Below, piece after piece: positions 57,661 through 64,000 of a stretch of DNA of 64,000 nucleotides. Location of the stretch: the NCBI GenBank assembly GCA_016785225.1, contig JAFBJZ010000422.1, positions 2,286,001 to 2,350,000 on the forward strand. The letters run 5' to 3'. Source of the DNA: Psettodes erumei. Taxonomy: Eukaryota > Chordata > Actinopteri > Pleuronectiformes > Psettodidae. Each line of letters opens with the position of its first letter. Within the stretch, counting starts at the first letter, position 1. Below the pieces are notes generated by a model, which was not told the origin of the DNA, searched no databases, and saw nothing but the letters and a program-made list of their open reading frames with translations. The position numbers were made by a program, and so were the translations under genes.

Positions 57661-58530
57661 TCTGTAGTTCTTAGGGCACTGTGTATGATAGTGACTCGGC
57701 GAGCTTGGGGCTTGATTAGTGCAGTTAGCCCTTCTAAGGCTCTGGCTGTTTACAGTGGATTACAGGGAGGGAGGCAGGGGTTAAGTCTACCCAGGCACCA
57801 AGCCTCCCTCACCACCACCACCTCCCTCTCTCACTCCCACCCACGGGAGCCACTGCAGCAGGGCTGGCAGCTCGTCTGGACTCCCCATCGCAAGGCCAGG
57901 CTGACAGGTAGCGGGATTTGGCAGAGCACTTTGCATGAGAGCCAACAAGAAAAACTGAACACGGCGGATTAGCTCGGGATTATGTTGTCAGAGTTGGCCT
58001 TGACGGACAAACTGCAGAGGAATAAATTGCAATCTGTTTGAGGAGCGCGCTGCCACGCAAACAGGCGAGGCATCGGCTCGTCTCGCAGCCTGTCCACAAT
58101 GACAGGGAGGGGAGAAAAATCATTAATAATTTATAAACAAAGTCCACGGCCATTACTGCTGTCGGCTCGCTCTGGTCGGAAGAGACGTCTCATAGTCTAA
58201 CCCCTAACAATCAGGAGCTGGTTCGTGTTAAATCTTGAAACCAGAAGTGCCAGGGCCTGTACGATTAGAGGGGGTGTGCTGAGGGTCCTGCAAGTCCATC
58301 GTCCTATTTCTGATAAGGCAGTGAGAGAGGCGCTGTAGATCCACCTCTGGGACTTTTTGAAAGTGTCATATTCATATTCATTATCTTACAGTTTCTACTA
58401 ATTGTGTAAGGGAGAATGAGCTTTTACTGAAGCCGTGGAAATTACTTAAGCAGCTTTTATGAAGCCAGGGATTCAAAACAAAGGCCAGTGTTTAGTTCCT
58501 GCAAAGAGCAAAGAGCACTGTGAACAATAT
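57660..58530. promoter_or_regulatory. Candidate conserved non-coding element cluster
   Basis: Long repeat-poor block. Notable are GGCTTGATTAGTGCAGTTAG near 57,709, GCGGATTAGCTCGGGATTATG near 57,963, AATCATTAATAATTTATAAAC near 58,118 and TTCATTATCTTACAG then GAAATTACTTAAGC (58,377-58,450). A C/CT-rich stretch at 57,805-57,845 interrupts it. Function inferred. Confidence 0.38.
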
Positions 58531-59090
58531 TGTGTTGATGGTTTTTTTTGCAAATGTTAAGTTAAGTTAAGTAAGAGCTCATAGCTGATTTGTCTTCTCT
58601 TTTATGATATTTTGACTTATATTATAGTCAAGTGCATTTAGTGTGTTGGCAGACATGGTCAGGGGTCAGCGGCTGACTGTTGTATATATATATTTTCCTT
58701 TAAAAAACTATATATCCACCCCAGTTGAGATTAACCAGGACACTGAATAGCAATGCTCCCCCTGAAAGTAATAGTGTTATTACTGTTAGTCATTTCCCCG
58801 CAACGACTGCAACACGTGCCAACATTAAACCTTAATTTAGATACTTCAAATATATTAAATAGAATTTATCGAAAACAAATGGATTGGTTTGGTTTTGGTG
58901 GTGCTTCAAGACAAAAACTCAAGTAAAACCCAGAAAGAAAAAACTTTATGAACGTGAAACCCGCCCTACATCCGGAGGGAATAATAATAAAAAAAATTTC
59001 AACAAATTTGCCAGTGAACGAGTAAACACGCTACACCTCTGTTTTCATCTCATATTCCAGTCCTTCTTTATTGGTGAATTGATTTAGCCT
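58530..59090. other. AT-rich spacer
   Basis: AT-rich, with a short GTTAA x3 tandem at 58,556-58,571 and a TATATA word near 58,684. A 67-codon Lys-rich frame is not recognised. Confidence 0.5.
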
Positions 59091-59640
59091 GATTTGAGGC
59101 CGTGCAGCGGCGTTCTCGTGCAGAGGACTGACTGGCATGGTAAAACTTATTAATGAGCTTTATTGCATTCTGTCCTCCTCTGCATCATTAGGAATGCATG
59201 TCTGTATGTTAAACATATGAATATGCATCGGCATAGAGCATTTGCTCTCAGAGTTAGCAGTGAGCCAGCGCTGTGCCTTGAATAATAATCTAGCAGAGAA
59301 ATGAACTGCATTTTCTTTGCCTCTGCTTTGTAATTGAAAAGAAAGAAAAGATAATAAGACTGCATTTAGTTTTTTTAATTTTATCAGGAAACCGATTCTG
59401 AATGTCAAGTTGTGCTCCGCTTTGAGGGAATAATTTCATATGTGGTGATATTTGCCAGTGTGATAAGAAATGATTTCACTGTTGAATGTTTAGATTAATC
59501 TTCACTGTATTTGTGGTGACATTTCTGTATCTTGTAATATATTAGCAAATAAATAGGCGGAATTCCTCGGTTTCACTGTTAATTAAAAATGTAGCGTGTT
59601 GCTAAGCAAACGCATTGAGCCAAGAATAATTTCTGTTTCC
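59090..59640. promoter_or_regulatory. Strong candidate ultraconserved-type element
   Basis: About 550 bases with the most uniform enhancer texture of the window. ATTAATGAG (59,149-59,157) is followed by TTTATTGCATTC, GGAATGCATG, ATGAATATGCATC (two ATGCAT words at 59,194-59,199 and 59,223-59,228), GAATAATAATC and TTGTAATTGAAAAG, then TTAATTAAAAATG near 59,579. It has no simple repeats beyond an A/G patch at 59,337-59,352. Open frames on the minus strand (71 and 82 codons) do not resemble proteins. Confidence 0.45.
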
Positions 59641-60740
59641 CTGGACAAATCCAGCCCCGTGTTTCCAGTCACACTGTCAGACTGAGGGTGAGTGAGAGGG
59701 CAGCAGAGGTCACTGGATAAAGGTTAACAAATTACCACGATGCCTGTGACTGCGACTGATTGATGTGGCGTGGGGGAGGGGATGTGTATAGGGGTTATGT
59801 CAAGATAAGGTGAGAGTGGTGATGAAGTTTTTCTATAAAATCAACAGATAAAAACAGAAGGGCTAGACTTAGTTGTAGTTGTGTGTATGAGTGTAGGCCA
59901 ATAGGCAGTGACAAAACTACATTAACATGAAGCTAATTTTCCAACACCAAAATAAATATGTGCGTATTGTCGTCTCTAACGCGGAGGTCCCTGACTGTGA
60001 CAATGGGTAATAACTTTATTTTTAACCGTCCAACAACAGGACGCAGTTATGTTCCATTCAGCAGCGTTGTATGCTGAATGATCTCTTAATCTCTCGTAAA
60101 TGAGAAATCAAGTCCCACAATTAGAACCTGGAGCACTGCCTCGTTCCCGTGCTCTCACCTCAGGCTCTGACTTTGGCCTGCAGAGGACTCGCTTTTCATT
60201 CAGCGTACACAGGTCACTGGCGAAAAACAGCTGGTGCCTCTCAAGAACAAAGACGCTATCTGCACACACACATCAGGCGGCGTCTTAGAGGAACGGGCGA
60301 CCTGGAGCGGTGCCGGGGGAGGGAGGGACCCAAGCTACTGATGTACTGACAGGACAATTAGAGAGAAAATCTGCCGTCTGAGCTAAATATTCCAGATAGG
60401 GTGGCAGGGTGACGGACCCTCCAGGAGCTGGGAGACTCGCTGTGGGTGTGTTCATGTTGACTGATTTATCTGGGTGGGGGTGAAAAACACAGATGGGTCT
60501 GTCTTCTTGCTCCAGTCTCTGTGGAGCTGTTTCTGCTCACTATGATCCACGAAGCACGAAATGACAACATATGAAGTAAAAGGATAACAAAACACGAATG
60601 TGTAAGTGTTTGCTCAAAAACACCGCGGCAATCCCTCCGTGTTTTTAAAATCTGGAAAGATAAGCTTAAAAAAAAAAGTTAAATAGTTTCCAGGACGGAG
60701 ATAAAGCATTTTTCAAAGGAGCCTAAAACCCCTCGAGCAA
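59640..60740. other. Mostly featureless non-coding stretch
   Basis: Mixed sequence. A part at 59,960-60,110 with retained CpGs may be regulatory. Short plus-strand frames at 60,100-60,349 are unrecognised. A-rich tract near 60,668. Confidence 0.4.
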
Positions 60741-61350
60741 GTTGAACGTCTTCCCAGCTGATCCTCTCTCAGTCCCTTTTGCAAATAAATAAGCAGCTCC
60801 ATCCCGGCACGCAACTTTTGACCTGTGCTGACTTCACTCACTGGAAATCATTTTCAGTTCCCATTTTCCTCTTTGATTTCCAAACGGTATTATCTTTGCT
60901 CTCCAGTGGACGGAGGGTAAACAGTAGCAGCAGAGAGTCATATGTCTGTTTAAATAAACGGCATCGTCTGACGATGTTTTAATGGGCAAACCTCGGTCCC
61001 CTGGGCTGTGACCCCTCTGAGTGTGTTTTCAGCTATGTACTCTGCACAGGGTACTGAAATGTAATTGCTATGTACATACCAGGCTTCTCTCTGGTTACTC
61101 CACTGCAAAAAAATGTCTGTGAATGACTCCTTCAGTACTGTACTCTGGAGAGAATTTAAAGCATTTCATTTTGCATGACATGACGGAAAAAAGTGCAATG
61201 CATTGCTGTCTCTTGACAGCCGCCGCCCTTAAACATCAGTCAGCCTATGGAAACCCCCCCAGAGCCTTGGATTATGCGTCCAAAACGGTTTTAATCACGA
61301 GTGAGAGGTGGATATTTTTTACAGCGGATGTCTGCCTATAACATTCCTCC
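60740..61350. promoter_or_regulatory. Candidate conserved non-coding element
   Basis: Repeat-poor, with GCAAATAAATAAGCAGC near 60,781, AACGGTATTATC near 60,883, ATTTAAAGCATTTCATTTTG near 61,154 and a TGCATGACATGACGG core. Texture only. The CCACTGCAAAAAAATG word near 61,100 resembles fish transposon ends but no body follows. Confidence 0.28.
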
Positions 61351-61720
61351 CACCTTATTCCCACACGGGGGTCCATTTCCAGTCAAAACTGAGAGCGTGT
61401 CCATGGATCAGACAACACGCTCGTGTTTTGTTTTTTTCACCAGAGACGCCCACGCCCTGTGTTCAGCGACTCTTCCATGGGAAGAGACATGCTGGAATGA
61501 CATGTTCACAAAGAGGACAAGGAACTTTGTGGGGGAAACAGAACAGAGGATGTTATCAGATCGAAGAAATGAGCAGGAGAGAAAAAAAATGAGACAAAGT
61601 AACTCAACTCAATATGAGCACGACTCCCCCATTTTCCTCTTCTGGTTCTAACTAATGAATTTTCGCGGGGAGAGGAAATGCTTTGGGAATAGGTAAAAAT
61701 TTCATCAAACACCGGATGTG
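61350..61720. other. Non-coding stretch, no firm feature
   Basis: Three overlapping frames (68-116 codons) on both strands; none resembles a known protein. Confidence 0.4.
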
Positions 61721-62180
61721 TGCACTTGATTAGTAATTCAGACCTAACTTTGGTAAGACAATATTACAAGAGGGCTCAAGGAAATGGCTAATGAGCAGCT
61801 AAGCTAACTTTCTCTTGCTCCAGAGCATACAGTCATCTGATTTTCTCTGCATCGAATCCTAATTGGATTGTGGAAACGTGAAGAGGACAAAGAACATTCA
61901 TCATTCAGAATTATCAGGAATTCCTGTCTTGGGCAAATTTGCCATCGTACATTACCATTTGATTGGATTAACTATTGATGAGCAGCAGAAACCAATACCA
62001 TTTCCATCTTCCAGCCCTAAACATTCAAAAGATTATTGTGATTTGGATATTAGAGGAACCTTTAAAAAAGAAAAGAAAACCTGTCTTGTCTTTCTCTTCC
62101 CCTCCCAGCACCTGCCTTCCATTAGGGTCCAGTGACCAGCTATTGACTCAGAGTGCACAGGAAGCGATGCAGTGATGTGC
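61720..62180. promoter_or_regulatory. Strong candidate ultraconserved-type element
   Basis: Core 61,850-62,070 is fully repeat-free. TAATTGG (61,860-61,866), the perfect 12-base palindrome GGCAAATTTGCC (61,932-61,943), TTTGATTGGATTAAC (61,958-61,972) and ATTGATGAGC are packed together, followed by CAAAAGATTATTGTG. GATTGG repeats and the palindrome suggest paired factor binding. Two plus-strand frames over it (66 and 90 codons) look accidental. Confidence 0.45.
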
Positions 62181-63130
62181 GCGACGGTCTCGAATCGTTG
62201 ATGGAGCCCACGCTGAGGGCGCGGCCCGACGAAGACGTAAAGTAATACCCCTGCAGCGCATGAGGTCAGCGGGCCCCTCTCTTTTTTTACAGGAAACATG
62301 AAAAGGGGTTCGAGTGGCGGTCACGAGACGGGGCTGGGCCCCTTTGTCTCGGGGGGAGGGTTTGCCGATTCAGATAATGTGACAAGGTGAGGTGTGATGT
62401 AATTAGGAAATATGTCATGCATGCACTGACATTTGCAGACACAAACAACCTTCGTAACTGAGAGATATATTATCGCTACCATGAGAAATCTCACATTTCC
62501 ATCAGGTCAGCGTTTCAGGAAGTAAAGCCTGGTTTAAAATTGGCCACCTTGCACTTTTATAAATGTCACTGAGGTCACAGAAGGGTTCCTGAAGTTATAT
62601 GTTATGTTAAAAGGGCCGTTGCTGTGACAAAAAGTTCTTTTTCTTGCTTCCTCCACAGGTGAAGTTCACAGGGATGTTTTGTCTACCCTCCCAGTTAGAA
62701 AACAACACTCAAATTGAGATCATTTTTTGTGTCTCTTTTGACGTTGGCCACAGGTGAGCTTCCCAAGTAACCCCAGATGGATGGAAGCCCGCCACACGAG
62801 AGGTGACGTGAGGTGATTCACCATCGCTTTGGTATTAGTCCCATAATGTGAGCTGACGGTGGGGATTTCAGAAGCAGGGGAGGTGAAGTGGGGGGTCCAG
62901 AGGGTTCTCTCAGGCCTCTTCTGTGAATCATGCAGCCTAGCGTGCGATCGGCACACTGCCCTCCTCTTGACTCCCTCATAAGCTCTGTTACAATAACACA
63001 CTTGCCTTTCACTCTGGCGCTAACCCCAGCACACACCCCCACCCCACATCCCAAACTCCCTCCACCCACCGTAGCCACTAACACCCCACCTCTCTGAAAA
63101 ACACAAGAGGAGAAAAAAAAGAAACAGCCC
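62180..63130. other. Mixed non-coding stretch
   Basis: The part 62,185-62,420 retains CpGs and holds GTGATGTAATTAGG near 62,392, so it may be regulatory. The rest is plain, with A/C-rich DNA at 63,030-63,120. Confidence 0.4.
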
Positions 63131-63170
63131 CAGTACCTACAGTTTTCTGTAAGATAAAAGCTGGAGGGTA

Positions 63171-63393
63171 TTTATTTCAGCCACTGGCTCCCCTCAAAAC
63201 TCCATTACTGTTGTTAGCATAACTGTGATGACAAAGATAATCTTTGTTATCATTATTGTTATTATTCTTCCCCACTTTAATTAATTTCTCCAAGGGGCAG
63301 TAATAAGGAGCAGACGCTGACTGTTCCTGCCCCAGTCGACTTCCTCAAGGCTGAAAGGCCCGACCAAGTGCAAGTCAAGGTTAACAGTGCCAT
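63171..63393 (-). other. Candidate minus-strand terminal exon (unverified)
   Basis: Read on the minus strand, a strong splice acceptor (CTCCTTCTCTCTCTACTGTAG, AG at 63,394-63,395) opens a frame of about 36 codons. It ends at TAA (63,281-63,283) and an AATAAA follows at 63,171-63,176. The peptide carries GRNSQRLLLITAP, which loosely recalls the RLLLITAP string of the DUF4174 domain of CCDC80/SRPX-type proteins, but the rest does not align and the frame stops at once. It could be an alternative last exon, a lncRNA exon or chance. No upstream exon is found in the window. Confidence 0.15.
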
Positions 63394-63559
63394 CTACAGT
63401 AGAGAGAGAAGGAGTCGGTCGTGTGCATTGATGACACCAGAGGTTCACTGACACGTCTTCGCCATCAGCCATCTTGTGATACTCCCTGTCGTTGTGATGG
63501 CTGGGTGCAGACATGCTGCCGCCCTTCTGAACACATGCATGTGAGGTTTTGTCTGTGAT

Positions 63560-64000
63560 TTTTAAGGCTTGGTGGGACAGCTCCACATGCAGTTGTGTTA
63601 TTTCAATTTTACACAATAAAATTATCATCAATATACTTTGTAACATATTCATATCGTTTATATTCAGGAAAAGTACAAATTTCCGTGACAAAAACAATAA
63701 GGAGCTACAGCTCTGAAAACGAGTTATGATATAAACAGTACATGTAGTTACACAGAGGCAAATTCGAAAAATAAACTCTAAAAAAATCTTTTAAAAAATC
63801 TGAAAAATATATTCAGTTGCAAAGGAAAAACAAAGATGGCATCATGCATTCTTACTCTGAAATGTGATCACTTACAGTACGGCTTAATTAAAATACAGCA
63901 TTTGCCATAACTGGTCAGTTTGTGTATTTACCCAGAGCCTTTAAGTTTTAAGGTCCTTGCCCATCCATTTTCTATGAACATGTCAAATTTCCTCTCTTTG
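63560..64000. other. AT-rich window edge
   Basis: AT-rich sequence with A runs; no gene recognised. The final bases include CCATCCATTTTCTAT (63,962-63,976), a word that begins a very common fish interspersed repeat, but the window ends before this can be tested. Confidence 0.4.

Noticed and set aside
1..64000. CRISPR arrays, tRNA, rRNA, riboswitches, operons or an endogenous virus
   Set aside because: No regularly spaced repeats, no tRNA-like internal promoter boxes in a cloverleaf context, and no viral protein motifs were seen on either strand. The sequence is animal nuclear DNA.

Overview
The window looks like non-coding nuclear DNA of a bony fish, most likely an advanced ray-finned (teleost) species. 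Three things point there. There is the 5' half of a decayed Tc1-like transposon near 55.7-56.0 kb, of the type common in fish genomes. There are three decayed copies of an AT-rich teleost repeat built around ATCGATTAAT-like words, near 19.3, 21.3 and 48.5 kb. There are many long CA/GT, CT, TGA, AAT and GGA microsatellites. No bacterial, viral or organellar gene structure is visible.

I find no convincing protein-coding gene. The open frames are short, lie on both strands, often run through microsatellites and match no family I know. Their lengths are what chance gives in 64 kb. The only exon-like object I would keep is a weak minus-strand terminal-exon candidate at 63.15-63.39 kb: a strong splice acceptor, a short open frame, a stop and an AATAAA. 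No tRNA, rRNA or recognisable microRNA was seen.

Most of the window alternates between two textures. One is ordinary AT-rich or simple-repeat DNA. The other is blocks of 150-900 bases of balanced, complex sequence that lack simple repeats and are crowded with homeodomain-like TAAT cores, PBX/MEIS/HOX, TCF/LEF, octamer and CCAAT words. That is the usual look of the conserved non-coding enhancers that fill gene deserts or giant introns around developmental transcription factor genes. Blocks are densest at 4.5-18.5, 22.8-26.8, 29.3-32.4, 34.5-38.6, 41.3-42.9, 51.6-54.8 and 57.7-62.3 kb. Two perfect PBX-PREP/MEIS decamers (8,063 and 30,643) support this reading. Conservation cannot be tested here, so every block is an inference and the target gene is not identified.

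Layout: 1-4.3 kb, mostly featureless; 4.3-18.5 kb, enhancer-like array with CpG-dense cores near 10.1 and 13.8 kb; 18.6-22.8 kb, repeat-rich gap; 22.8-38.6 kb, second array with quieter stretches; 38.7-44 kb, CTCF-like sites around an AT-rich enhancer-like block and a CpG island at 41.9-42.4 kb; 43-51.5 kb, mostly featureless; 51.6-54.8 kb, third array; 55-57.3 kb, Tc1 remnant and microsatellites; 57.7-62.3 kb, fourth array; 62.3-64 kb, possible exon and an AT-rich edge.
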